From an uncultured Gallionellaceae bacterium (lineage in GTDB: Bacteria; Pseudomonadota; Gammaproteobacteria; Burkholderiales; Sulfuricellaceae): a stretch of DNA of 9,254 nucleotides. The stretch lies in contig CALMWM010000004.1 of the NCBI GenBank assembly GCA_937873435.1, forward strand, positions 1 to 9,254, written 5' to 3'. Of the stretch, positions 1-6,177 are shown in pieces (position 1 is the first letter of the stretch; the number at the start of each line of letters is the position of its first letter). A program made the translations under genes and the position numbers. Under the pieces are notes generated by a model. It saw nothing but the letters and a program-made list of their open reading frames with translations. It was not told the origin of the DNA and did no database searches.

Positions 1-1112
1 TCGTGAAGATTGATGGTCGGCGGCGAAACCTGATGATAGATGCTCAAAGCCGAAAATACCGCCTCGACGCCGCCGGCAGCGCCCAGCAGGTGCCCGGTCA
101 TGGATTTGGTGGAGTTCACTACCAGTTTTCTGGCATGATCGCCGAAACACAGCTTCACCGCCTTGGTTTCCGCCAGATCGCCGAGCGGAGTGGATGTGCC
201 GTGGGCATTGACGTAATCCACCTGATCGGCGGCAATAGCGGCATTACGCAACGCATTGACCATGCAACGCGCAGCGCCGGAACCGTCTTCACAGGGCGCG
301 GTCATGTGGTTGGCATCGGCACTCATGCCAAAGCCAGGCAGTTCACAATAAATTTTAGCGCCGCGCGCCTTGGCATGTTCGTATTCTTCCAGCACCAGGA
401 TCCCTGCGCCCTCGCCCATCACAAAACCGTCGCGCCCTTTGTCCCACGGGCGGCTGGCTGTGGCGGGATCGTCGTTACGCGTCGAAAGCGCCCGCGCCGA
501 AGAAAAACCGCCGATCGCCAAGGCCGTAATCGTTGCTTCGGCACCACCGGCGATCATCACGTCAGCATCGCCGTACTCGATCATGCGCGCCGAGTCGCCG
601 ATACAATGGGTGGCGGTGGAGCAAGCCGTTACCATCGCCAGGTTCGGCCCCTTGAAGCCATACATGATCGACAAATTGCCGGAAATCATGTTGATGATGG
701 TGCCGGGAATAAAGAACGGCGAAATCTTTCTCGGGCCATCCTTGAGGTAACTGTTGTGGGTATCTTCGATCATCGGCAGACCGCCGATACCGGAACCGAT
801 ATTCACACCAATACGCTCGGCGTTTTGTTCGGTCACTTCGATTCCCGAGTCCTTGAACGCCTCCATCGCCGCCACCATGCCGAAATGGATGAAAACATCC
901 ATGCGGCGCGCTTCCTTGGCGGAAAGGAACTGCGTGACGTCGAAATCCTTGACCTCGCCCGCTATCTGGGATGCGAAACCTGAAGCATCGAAGCGGGTAA
1001 TCCGGGTGATACCAGACTTTACGGCAAGAATGTTTTCCCAGGCTTGGGAAACAGTGTTTCCAACCGGCGACAGAATACCCAGACCGGTGACAACAACTCT
1101 GCGTTTAGACAC
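1..1112 (-). CDS. fabF: 3-oxoacyl-ACP synthase II (FabF/KAS II), 3' end missing
   Basis: Elongating condensing enzyme of type II fatty acid synthesis. It joins malonyl-ACP to an acyl chain carried on its active-site cysteine and acts in the cytosol. The protein opens SKRRVVVTGLGILSPVG after a GTG start, with a CGGAG ribosome-binding site a few bases upstream; no better ATG is present. The full catalytic set is visible: Cys164 in TACSTATH, His304 in NAHGTSTPLGD, and Lys336 and His341 in STKSMTGHLLGAAG. These match E. coli FabF Cys163/His303/Lys335/His340 shifted by one. Only 370 of the usual 410-415 codons lie inside the window; reading stops at PPTINLH, so the C-terminal GFGG gating region is off the edge. 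It lies 30 bases downstream of acpP, so the two are probably co-transcribed. FabB is the alternative, but the motif set and the acpP linkage favour FabF. Confidence 0.97.
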   Translation of the reverse strand, partial: MSKRRVVVTGLGILSPVGNTVSQAWENILAVKSGITRITRFDASGFASQIAGEVKDFDVTQFLSAKEARRMDVFIHFGMVAAMEAFKDSGIEVTEQNAERIGVNIGSGIGGLPMIEDTHNSYLKDGPRKISPFFIPGTIINMISGNLSIMYGFKGPNLAMVTACSTATHCIGDSARMIEYGDADVMIAGGAEATITALAIGGFSSARALSTRNDDPATASRPWDKGRDGFVMGEGAGILVLEEYEHAKARGAKIYCELPGFGMSADANHMTAPCEDGSGAARCMVNALRNAAIAADQVDYVNAHGTSTPLGDLAETKAVKLCFGDHARKLVVNSTKSMTGHLLGAAGGVEAVFSALSIYHQVSPPTINLH

Positions 1113-1142
1113 GGCAGCTCCGAACAGCGAGAAATGGAATAA

Positions 1143-1379
1143 TTACTTGGGGTGGGCGTTGATGTAATCGACGGCCTGTTTGACGGTGGTGATCTTCTCG
1201 GCCTCCTCGTCAGGAATCTCGCATTCGAATTCTTCTTCGAGCGCCATAACCAGTTCCACTGTATCCAGGGAATCCGCGCCCAGATCATCGACGAACGACG
1301 ATTCTATCTTGACTTCGGCTTCATTCACTCCCAATTGCTCCGCAACGATTTTCTTGACGCGTTGTTCGATATTTTCCAT
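1143..1379 (-). CDS. acpP: acyl carrier protein
   Basis: Small acidic carrier (78 residues, the usual length) that holds growing acyl chains on a 4'-phosphopantetheine arm for all the Fab enzymes and for PlsX. The attachment site is Ser37 in the GADSLDTVELVMALEEEF motif (residues 34-51), exactly as in E. coli AcpP. The acidic helix II that docks partner enzymes is intact. The ATG is preceded by GGAAGG about 10 bases upstream. The gap of about 115 bases to fabG is the widest in the cluster and contains a candidate promoter, which fits the known need for much more ACP than for other Fab proteins. fabF follows after 30 bases. Confidence 0.99.
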   Translation of the reverse strand: MENIEQRVKKIVAEQLGVNEAEVKIESSFVDDLGADSLDTVELVMALEEEFECEIPDEEAEKITTVKQAVDYINAHPK

Positions 1380-1396
1380 TTTGTATTACCCTTCCG

Positions 1397-1420
1397 AGTG
1401 ACGTAAATCCAAGTGACGTA
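1397..1420 (-). repeat. 9-base direct repeat in acpP leader
   Basis: AGTGACGTA occurs twice on the plus strand (1397-1405 and 1412-1420); it reads TACGTCACT in the direction of acpP transcription. The copies are exact and start 15 bases apart. Both fall between the predicted acpP -10 box and its ribosome-binding site, so they would lie in the 5' untranslated RNA if that promoter is used. Function unknown; they could be a protein-binding site or chance. Confidence 0.5.
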
Positions 1421-1434
1421 GAAAAAGCTCCGGC

Positions 1435-1463
1435 ATTCTACCAAAAATTACCGGGGCCACCAA
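1435..1463 (-). promoter_or_regulatory. candidate sigma70-type promoter for acpP-fabF
   Basis: Reading leftward, TTGGTG (1458-1463) is followed by exactly 17 bases and TAGAAT (1435-1440). The -10 box matches the consensus at 5 of 6 positions; the -35 box only at 3 of 6. Transcription would start near 1428, giving a leader of about 49 bases before the acpP ATG. E. coli acpP is known to have a promoter of its own, which makes an internal promoter here plausible. Predicted by eye only. Confidence 0.45.
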
Positions 1464-1477
1464 ACCAAGAAATTGCA

Positions 1478-1500
1478 GCCTAAGAAACAAAAACTTAGGC
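1478..1500 (-). other. hairpin spanning the fabG stop codon
   Basis: An inverted repeat GCCTAAG / CTTAGGC (7 perfect pairs, 9-base loop rich in U in the transcript) overlaps the fabG stop codon at 1495-1497. It lies immediately upstream of the candidate acpP promoter. No run of U follows the stem in the minus-strand direction, so it is not a textbook intrinsic terminator. It could act as a partial terminator, an RNA-processing site or a 3'-end stabiliser. Confidence 0.4.
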
Positions 1501-2235
1501 CATGTACATGCCGCCATTCACGTGCAGCGTGGTGCCGGTGACGTAGGCGGCTTGCGGTGAAGCAAGAAAGCTTACTGCGGCGGCAATGTCCTCCACCGAC
1601 CCGAGACGCCCCAGAGGAATGTGCTCCAGCAACCCCTTGCGCTGATCTTCGCTCAGAGCGCGAGTCATATCGGTATCGATGAAACCGGGCGCCACGCAGT
1701 TGACGGTGATGTTGCGGCTACCCACTTCGCGTGCCAGCGATTTGGAAAAACCGATCATGCCGGCCTTGGCAGCAGCATAATTGGTTTGCCCAGCGTTGCC
1801 CATGCTGCCTACCACCGAAGCAATGTTGATGATGCGCCCCTGGCGGGCTTTCATCATCGCGCGCAGCACTCCGCGGCTCAAACGAAATACCGACTTGAGG
1901 TTGGTCTCGATGATGTCGTCCCATTCCTCATCTTTCATCCGCATCAACAGATTGTCGCGCGTAATACCGGCATTGTTGACCAGAATGGACACTTCGCCGA
2001 ACTGTTTCTGAATCGCAGCCAAGCCTTGCTCAACTTGGACGAGATCGTTGACATTCATTGCCAAGCCCATCCCTTTAACCCCGGCCTGCACCAAGTAGGC
2101 ACCAATGGCCTCGGCACCGCTTTGACTGGTAGCTGTGCCGATGACTGTTGCCCCCTGTTTTCCCAATGCCAGCGCTACCGCTTGACCGATTCCACGACTG
2201 GCGCCAGTTACCAGCGCGACTTGCCCTTCCAGCAT
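1495..2235 (-). CDS. fabG: 3-oxoacyl-ACP reductase
   Basis: NADPH-dependent reductase that converts 3-oxoacyl-ACP to 3-hydroxyacyl-ACP in each elongation cycle; a classical short-chain dehydrogenase of 246 residues, the normal length. Visible features are the cofactor glycine motif TGASRGIG (10-17), NNAG (87-90), and the catalytic tetrad Asn112, Ser140, Tyr153 and Lys157 (YAAAK). The C-terminal YVTGTTLHVNGGMYMA is typical of FabG. The ATG at 2235 is chosen because the protein then starts MLEGQVALVTG, as in the family, with a GGGGA ribosome-binding site just upstream. The frame stays open further upstream, but that stretch overlaps the end of fabD and reads nothing like the family. fabD ends 31 bases before it. 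Confidence 0.98.
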   Translation of the reverse strand: MLEGQVALVTGASRGIGQAVALALGKQGATVIGTATSQSGAEAIGAYLVQAGVKGMGLAMNVNDLVQVEQGLAAIQKQFGEVSILVNNAGITRDNLLMRMKDEEWDDIIETNLKSVFRLSRGVLRAMMKARQGRIINIASVVGSMGNAGQTNYAAAKAGMIGFSKSLAREVGSRNITVNCVAPGFIDTDMTRALSEDQRKGLLEHIPLGRLGSVEDIAAAVSFLASPQAAYVTGTTLHVNGGMYMA

Positions 2236-2266
2236 GGTTTTCCCCATTCTTGTTAAAAGCCGATTT

Positions 2267-3199
2267 TTAAGATTTGAGCGTGGCGACTGCCGACTCAACG
2301 GCAGCAGCGTCAGTGAATGCCAGGCTTTGCAGGGTGCCATCGATACGCTTGTTCAACCCCGCCAACACTTTGCCTGGGCCGCATTCGGCGACATGAGTGA
2401 TACCTTGCGTAGCAAATTGGCGCACCGTTTCGACCCAGCGTACCGGGCTGAACAATTGGCGCACCAGCGCATCCTTGATCGCTGCACTGTCAGCGTAGGC
2501 GCAAACATCGGCATTATGCAGCACACTTATGACAGGTATTGTGAGAATGACCGACTGGAGGTAATCCGTCAGCTTTTCCGCCGCCGGGCGCATCAGCGCG
2601 CAATGCGATGGCACGCTGACCGGTAACGCCAAGGCGCGTTTCGCGCCCTTGGCCTTGGCCAGCTCCATACCGCGTTCGACGGCTTTCTTGTGGCCGGCAA
2701 TCACGATCTGCCCAGGTGAGTTGAAGTTCACTGCCTCGACCACTTCGCCTTGCGCCGCTTCTGCACAAACCGCCCGCACGTCGTCATCTTCCAGGCCAAG
2801 AATGGCCGCCATGCCGCCCACCCCTTCGGCAACCGCCTCCTGCATGGCCAGTGCGCGGAAGCGCACCAACGGCAAGGCATCAGCAAAGGAAAGCGCACCG
2901 GCAGCGACCAGCGCGGAGTATTCACCCAGGCTGTGGCCGGCCAGCAGCGCCGGCCGAGCACCGCCTAGCGCATTCCAGGCCCGGAAAACTGCCACGCCTG
3001 CGGTCAGCATCAGTGGTTGGGTGTTGACAGTCATGTTGAGTTCTTCGGCACTGCCGGCAGACACCAGTTGCCACAAATCCTGCTTGAGAATATCCGATGC
3101 TTCGACAAACGTCTCGCGCACCACGGAAAGCCCGTCGAACCCCTGCATCATGCCAACCGACTGGGAACCCTGACCAGGGAAAACAAAAGCGAATTTCAT
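2267..3199 (-). CDS. fabD: malonyl-CoA:ACP transacylase
   Basis: Transfers the malonyl group from malonyl-CoA to ACP, supplying the extender unit for FabH and FabF. It has 310 residues, the usual size. Motifs are FPGQGSQSVGM near the N-terminus (oxyanion-hole Gln10), the nucleophile Ser90 in GHSLGEYSALVAAGAL, Arg115 in RFRA, which binds the malonyl carboxylate, and the catalytic His199 in VPSHCALM. These correspond to E. coli Ser92/Arg117/His201. The C-terminal ECGPGKVLAGLNKRI is also characteristic. The start is the ATG at 3199, with a GGAG sequence 9 bases upstream; an in-frame TTG five codons earlier would swallow that site and is less likely. fabH ends 29 bases upstream. Confidence 0.98.
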   Translation of the reverse strand: MKFAFVFPGQGSQSVGMMQGFDGLSVVRETFVEASDILKQDLWQLVSAGSAEELNMTVNTQPLMLTAGVAVFRAWNALGGARPALLAGHSLGEYSALVAAGALSFADALPLVRFRALAMQEAVAEGVGGMAAILGLEDDDVRAVCAEAAQGEVVEAVNFNSPGQIVIAGHKKAVERGMELAKAKGAKRALALPVSVPSHCALMRPAAEKLTDYLQSVILTIPVISVLHNADVCAYADSAAIKDALVRQLFSPVRWVETVRQFATQGITHVAECGPGKVLAGLNKRIDGTLQSLAFTDAAAVESAVATLKS

Positions 3200-3228
3200 A
3201 AATCGACTCTCCAATTAGCTGCGTGCCA

Positions 3229-4191
3229 CTACCAGCGAACCAGCACCGAACCCCAGGTGAAACCGCCTCCCACGCCTTCCATCAGCACCAATTCGCCGGG
3301 TTTGATGCGCCCGTCGCGCACAGCCACGTCCAGCGCCAGCGGAATCGAGGCAGCCGAGGTGTTACCGTGCCTGTCAACGGTGACCACCACGTTGTCCATG
3401 CTCATACCGAGCTTTTTTGCAGTCGCCTGGATGATGCGGGTATTCGCCTGATGCGGCACCAGCCAGTTGACATCGCTTTTCTGCAAACCGTTTTTTTTAA
3501 GCGTTTCCTCAACCACCTCGTCCAGCACCTTGACGGCGAATTTGAATACTGCGCCGCCATCCATCTCGACAAACGGATTGCCCTGGATTTTTCCGCCGCT
3601 GATGCTGGCCGAAACGCCCAACATGCCGCGATAGCTGCCGTCAGCGTGCAAATGCGTCGAAACGATACCGGGCTGGTCGCTGGCTTTGACCACCACGGCA
3701 CCGGAACCATCGCCGAACAGTACACAGGTGCCTCGGTCAGTCCAGTCGAGTAAACGAGAAAAAATTTCCGCACCGACCACCAGCGCACACTTGCTGGAAC
3801 CGTTACGGATGAATTGATCGGCCACCGTCAGCGCATAGACGAAACCGCCGCAAACCGCTTGCAGATCGAAAGCCGCTCCGCCGCTTTTGATCCCCAGCTT
3901 GTCCTGCAAAATGCAGGCGGTACTGGGGAATACCATATCGGGCGTCGTCGTCGCCACAATGATCAGGTCGATTTCCTGGGCATCCACCCTGGACATTTCG
4001 ATAGCACGCTGGCTGGCATGAAAAGCCAGGTCGCTGGTGTATTCCCCCTCGGCGGCGATATGCCGCTCGCGAATCCCGGTGCGGCTGGCAATCCAGTCGT
4101 CGGAGGTATCCACGATCTTTTCCAGATCGTGGTTAGTCAGAATTTTTTCCGGCAAGTAGCTGCCGGTACCCACAATACGGGAATAAATCAT
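3229..4191 (-). CDS. fabH: 3-oxoacyl-ACP synthase III (FabH/KAS III)
   Basis: Starts fatty acid synthesis by condensing an acyl-CoA primer, usually acetyl-CoA, with malonyl-ACP. It has 320 residues. The catalytic triad is complete: Cys114 in DLQAVCGGFVYAL, His247 in VPHQANTRI, and Asn277 in HGNTSAASIP (E. coli Cys112/His244/Asn274). The N-terminal IVGTGSYLPEKILTN and C-terminal GGGFTWGSVLVRW are classic FabH ends. The ATG overlaps the plsX stop as ATGA, and an AAGGAG ribosome-binding site lies 4 bases upstream inside plsX, which suggests translational coupling. The coding strand contains a run of eight A around codons 231-233 (Leu-Lys-Lys-Asn); the frame is intact across it. Primer preference (straight or branched) cannot be read safely from the sequence. 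Confidence 0.98.
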   Translation of the reverse strand: MIYSRIVGTGSYLPEKILTNHDLEKIVDTSDDWIASRTGIRERHIAAEGEYTSDLAFHASQRAIEMSRVDAQEIDLIIVATTTPDMVFPSTACILQDKLGIKSGGAAFDLQAVCGGFVYALTVADQFIRNGSSKCALVVGAEIFSRLLDWTDRGTCVLFGDGSGAVVVKASDQPGIVSTHLHADGSYRGMLGVSASISGGKIQGNPFVEMDGGAVFKFAVKVLDEVVEETLKKNGLQKSDVNWLVPHQANTRIIQATAKKLGMSMDNVVVTVDRHGNTSAASIPLALDVAVRDGRIKPGELVLMEGVGGGFTWGSVLVRW

Positions 4192-5207
4192 GCTGCTCCT
4201 TCGCCATACAGCAAGGAAATTTGTTCGTTGATACGACGCAACACGCCACTTCGCGCCTCTTCTACGGCGCGCCCAATGGCAAACTGGAAAGCGAAGCTGT
4301 CGGCGGAACCATGGCTTTTCACCACCACGCCTTTCAGGCCAAGCAAACTCGCGCCATTGTAACGGCGATGATCGACACGTTTCTTGAATGCACTCAACAC
4401 CGGAGAAGCAATCACCCCGGCTAGCTTGGTCAGCCAGTTACGCTTGAATTCCTGTTTGATGAAAGTACCCATCATTTGCGCCAGACCTTCCGAGGCCTTG
4501 AGCGCGACGTTACCGACGAAACCGTCGCACACCACTACATCGACGGTACCTTTATAGATATCGTCGCCTTCGACATTGCCGTAGAAGTTCAGATGACTGC
4601 GGCGCAATAGCTCGGCGGCCTTTTTGACCACCTCGTTGCCTTTGATGTCTTCCTCGCCGATATTAAGCAGACCGACGCTCGGGCTTTCCTTGTGCTCCAC
4701 TGCCGATACCAGCATCGCGCCCATGATGCCGAACTGCAGCAGATGGTTGGCATCGCAATCGACATTCGCGCCAAGATCAAGCACATGGGTATGACCATTC
4801 AGGGTAGGCAACATCGAGGCAATCGCCGGTCGCTCAATCCCCGGGAGCATTTTCAGGACGAAACGGGAAATCGCCATCAGCGCGCCGGTATTGCCGGCAC
4901 TGACGCAGGCGTGCGCCTCGCCGCTCTTGACCAGATTAACGGCAACGCGAATCGAGGAATCTTTTTTGTTGCGCAACGCCAGAGCCGGTGGGTCGTCCAT
5001 GGTGACCACCTCGCTGGCGTGATGAATCCGCAACCTCGGGCCAACTGCAACCTTGTGTGCGCGCAACTCCGCTTCGATCACCTCGGAAAGTCCTACCAGA
5101 ACAATGTTGATCTGAGCGTCGCGCCGCATGTAAGCCAAAGCGGCCGGCACAGTAACATGGGGGCCATGGTCGCCCCCCATGGCATCAATGGCGACCGTTA
5201 TATCCAT
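4188..5207 (-). CDS. plsX: phosphate acyltransferase PlsX
   Basis: Converts acyl-ACP and phosphate to acyl-phosphate, the donor used by PlsY for the first acylation of glycerol-3-phosphate; a peripheral membrane protein linking fatty acid and phospholipid synthesis. It has 339 residues, typical length. Diagnostic motifs in order: AIDAMGGDHGP (6-16), SAGNTGAL (103-110), DLGANVDC (144-151), NIGEE (182-186), YGNVEG (209-214), VCDGFVGNVALK (226-237), GASLLGLKG (285-293) and SHGSAD (298-303). The ATG at 5207 is followed directly by the conserved DITVAIDAMGGD; its ribosome-binding site (GCAGAG) is weak. rpmF ends 39 bases upstream, and fabH overlaps its stop codon by 4 bases. Confidence 0.98.
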   Translation of the reverse strand: MDITVAIDAMGGDHGPHVTVPAALAYMRRDAQINIVLVGLSEVIEAELRAHKVAVGPRLRIHHASEVVTMDDPPALALRNKKDSSIRVAVNLVKSGEAHACVSAGNTGALMAISRFVLKMLPGIERPAIASMLPTLNGHTHVLDLGANVDCDANHLLQFGIMGAMLVSAVEHKESPSVGLLNIGEEDIKGNEVVKKAAELLRRSHLNFYGNVEGDDIYKGTVDVVVCDGFVGNVALKASEGLAQMMGTFIKQEFKRNWLTKLAGVIASPVLSAFKKRVDHRRYNGASLLGLKGVVVKSHGSADSFAFQFAIGRAVEEARSGVLRRINEQISLLYGEGAA

Positions 5208-5246
5208 TACTCTGCAAGCGCTAGAATTAGCGTACTGCGAAAACGA

Positions 5247-5426
5247 TTATTCACCTTTGGCAGCAGTAACCTTCTTGCCACGATAGAAACCGCTGGGGCT
5301 GACGTGATGGCGCAGATGCACTTCGCCAGTGGTCGGCTCGACCGCCAGGGGCGGGTTGGTCAGGAAATCGTGGGCGCGGTGCATACCACGCTTCGAAGGG
5401 GATTTTTTGTTCTGTTGCACAGCCAT
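5247..5426 (-). CDS. rpmF: 50S ribosomal protein L32
   Basis: Small basic protein of the large ribosomal subunit, 59 residues. I translated it from the sequence: it opens MAVQQNKKSPSKRGMHRAHD and continues through EVHLRHHVSPSGFYRGKKV, matching the proteobacterial L32 pattern (SKRGM near the N-terminus, LRHH and GFYRGK near the C-terminus). There are no cysteines, so this is the zinc-free form, as in E. coli. The ribosome-binding site is very strong (AAGGAG, 7 bases before ATG), as expected for a highly expressed ribosomal gene. It sits 52 bases downstream of yceD, with an A/T-rich spacer, and 39 bases before plsX; this order is widely conserved. Confidence 0.98.
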   Translation of the reverse strand: MAVQQNKKSPSKRGMHRAHDFLTNPPLAVEPTTGEVHLRHHVSPSGFYRGKKVTAAKGE

Positions 5427-5478
5427 GATCTAACTCCTTACTTATAAATACACTAAAAATAAAAATCTGTAATACTGG

Positions 5479-5982
5479 TCAGCGCCCCTTTTTCAAGGCA
5501 GCAAGCACCTCGAAAGGATTCGATTTTCCGGGCGCCAGCTTCCGCAACCGTTCCGCTGCGGCACATTCAGCCAAGTCATGCACCGGAGCAATCGGAAGAC
5601 TTAACAAAACTTCTTCTTCAACCAGCGCCTGCACATCCATCGCCGCATCTGCCGGAACGATGTCGATCAAGTCGTCCTCGCCTTCGAGTGGAAGGAAGCT
5701 ATCCCCGCCCTTGACAGGCTCCAATGTAGCTTCAATCGCCAGCGGAAACGCCAGCGGGCCTAAACAGCGCTGGCACACCAGGGTCAATTCCCCATTGACT
5801 GACAAAACCAGACGCGGCTTTCCATTCCCCCCTAACATTCCGATCAGGGTATACTGCAAAGTACCGGCGCTAGCGTGCAGATGTTCCCGCAAGCTATCCA
5901 AGCCTGCAACGGCTATCTCGCCCTGCAAACACCTGCCTTGCCGCGCAAACTCAAGGCTATCGATAGTGACCTGTTCAGACAT
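5479..5982 (-). CDS. yceD: YceD/DUF177 family 23S rRNA accumulation protein
   Basis: Member of the YceD (DUF177) family, which is conserved next to rpmF and has been linked in E. coli and plants to 23S rRNA accumulation or maturation; the molecular activity is not settled. The protein has 167 residues, close to the family norm. Family marks are IDSLEFARQG (7-16), a CxxC pair Cys70/Cys73 in LVCQRCLGPL, the acidic stretch with EEEVLLSLPIAPVHD (122-136), and the C-terminal NPFEVLAALKKG. The start is set at ATG 5982, giving MSEQVTIDSLEFAR. An in-frame TTG six codons upstream lies upstream of the predicted -10 box and would be excluded from that transcript. No good ribosome-binding site precedes the ATG. 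Confidence 0.93.
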   Translation of the reverse strand: MSEQVTIDSLEFARQGRCLQGEIAVAGLDSLREHLHASAGTLQYTLIGMLGGNGKPRLVLSVNGELTLVCQRCLGPLAFPLAIEATLEPVKGGDSFLPLEGEDDLIDIVPADAAMDVQALVEEEVLLSLPIAPVHDLAECAAAERLRKLAPGKSNPFEVLAALKKGR

Positions 5983-5991
5983 AAGCCGCGC

Positions 5992-6020
5992 ATGATACAA
6001 TTTTCCGGTTTACGTGTCAA
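5992..6020 (-). promoter_or_regulatory. near-consensus sigma70-type promoter for the yceD-rpmF-plsX-fab cluster
   Basis: Reading leftward, a perfect -35 box TTGACA (6015-6020) is followed by a 17-base spacer and TATCAT (5992-5997; 5 of 6 matches). The bases after the -10 box are GCGCGGC, a GC-rich discriminator of the kind found at promoters inhibited by ppGpp/DksA. Transcription should start about 7 bases past the -10 box, near 5985, so the yceD ATG would lie only 3-5 bases from the 5' end. Promoter quality is the best in the window; actual use is not shown by sequence alone. Confidence 0.75.
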
Positions 6021-6083
6021 AATGAAGCTACATCACATGAATACGCGCCAACCGCAAGAAATATAGTGCGTTTTTTCAAAAGC

Positions 6084-6097
6084 TGTATTACGATACA
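6084..6097. promoter_or_regulatory. palindrome upstream of pycA
   Basis: TGTAT-TACG-ATACA is an inverted repeat with 5-base arms and a 4-base centre, about 80 bases before the pycA GTG and about 65 bases upstream of the yceD -35 box. It could be an operator for a dimeric regulator or a small hairpin. Arms of 5 bases are short enough to arise by chance. Confidence 0.25.
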
Positions 6098-6101
6098 CGT
6101 C

Positions 6102-6115
6102 GTCTTATGTCTTAT
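6102..6115 (+). repeat. tandem heptamer GTCTTAT x2
   Basis: Two perfect adjoining copies of GTCTTAT lie in the region between yceD and pycA, directly before an ATG (6118) that is in frame with pycA. No function is evident. The second copy overlaps TATAGA (6113-6118), a possible -10 box, but no -35 box lies at a suitable distance. Confidence 0.4.
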
Positions 6116-6177
6116 AGATGACCAAGGGGCTGACCTACTTTCAGCACCGCATTACCACTCAGTTACGGAATTACCGC

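Noticed and set aside
3..983. Long open frame of 326 codons on the plus strand
   Set aside because: It lies antisense to fabF, whose protein has all catalytic motifs; the plus-strand translation resembles no family and is a by-product of GC-biased codon use.
2236..2340. 35-residue N-terminal extension of FabG
   Set aside because: It overlaps the fabD stop region, looks unlike any FabG N-terminus, and the internal ATG has a ribosome-binding site and the family opening.
3491..3498. Run of eight T (eight A in fabH mRNA) as a possible slippage or phase-variation site
   Set aside because: The fabH frame is intact across it, the product is full length with its triad, and an alternative product is not suggested. 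FabH is a housekeeping gene, so switching is unlikely.
5219..5232. Small inverted repeat CGCTA-N4-TAGCG between rpmF and plsX
   Set aside because: Only five pairs and no following U-run; too weak to call a terminator or attenuator.
5427..5478. Possible promoter in the A/T-rich spacer between yceD and rpmF (TATAAG-like -10)
   Set aside because: No acceptable -35 box at 16-18 bases; the A/T richness alone is not enough.
6062..6067. TATAGT as a -10 box for pycA
   Set aside because: Matches the -10 consensus at 5 of 6, but nothing like TTGACA lies 16-18 bases upstream.
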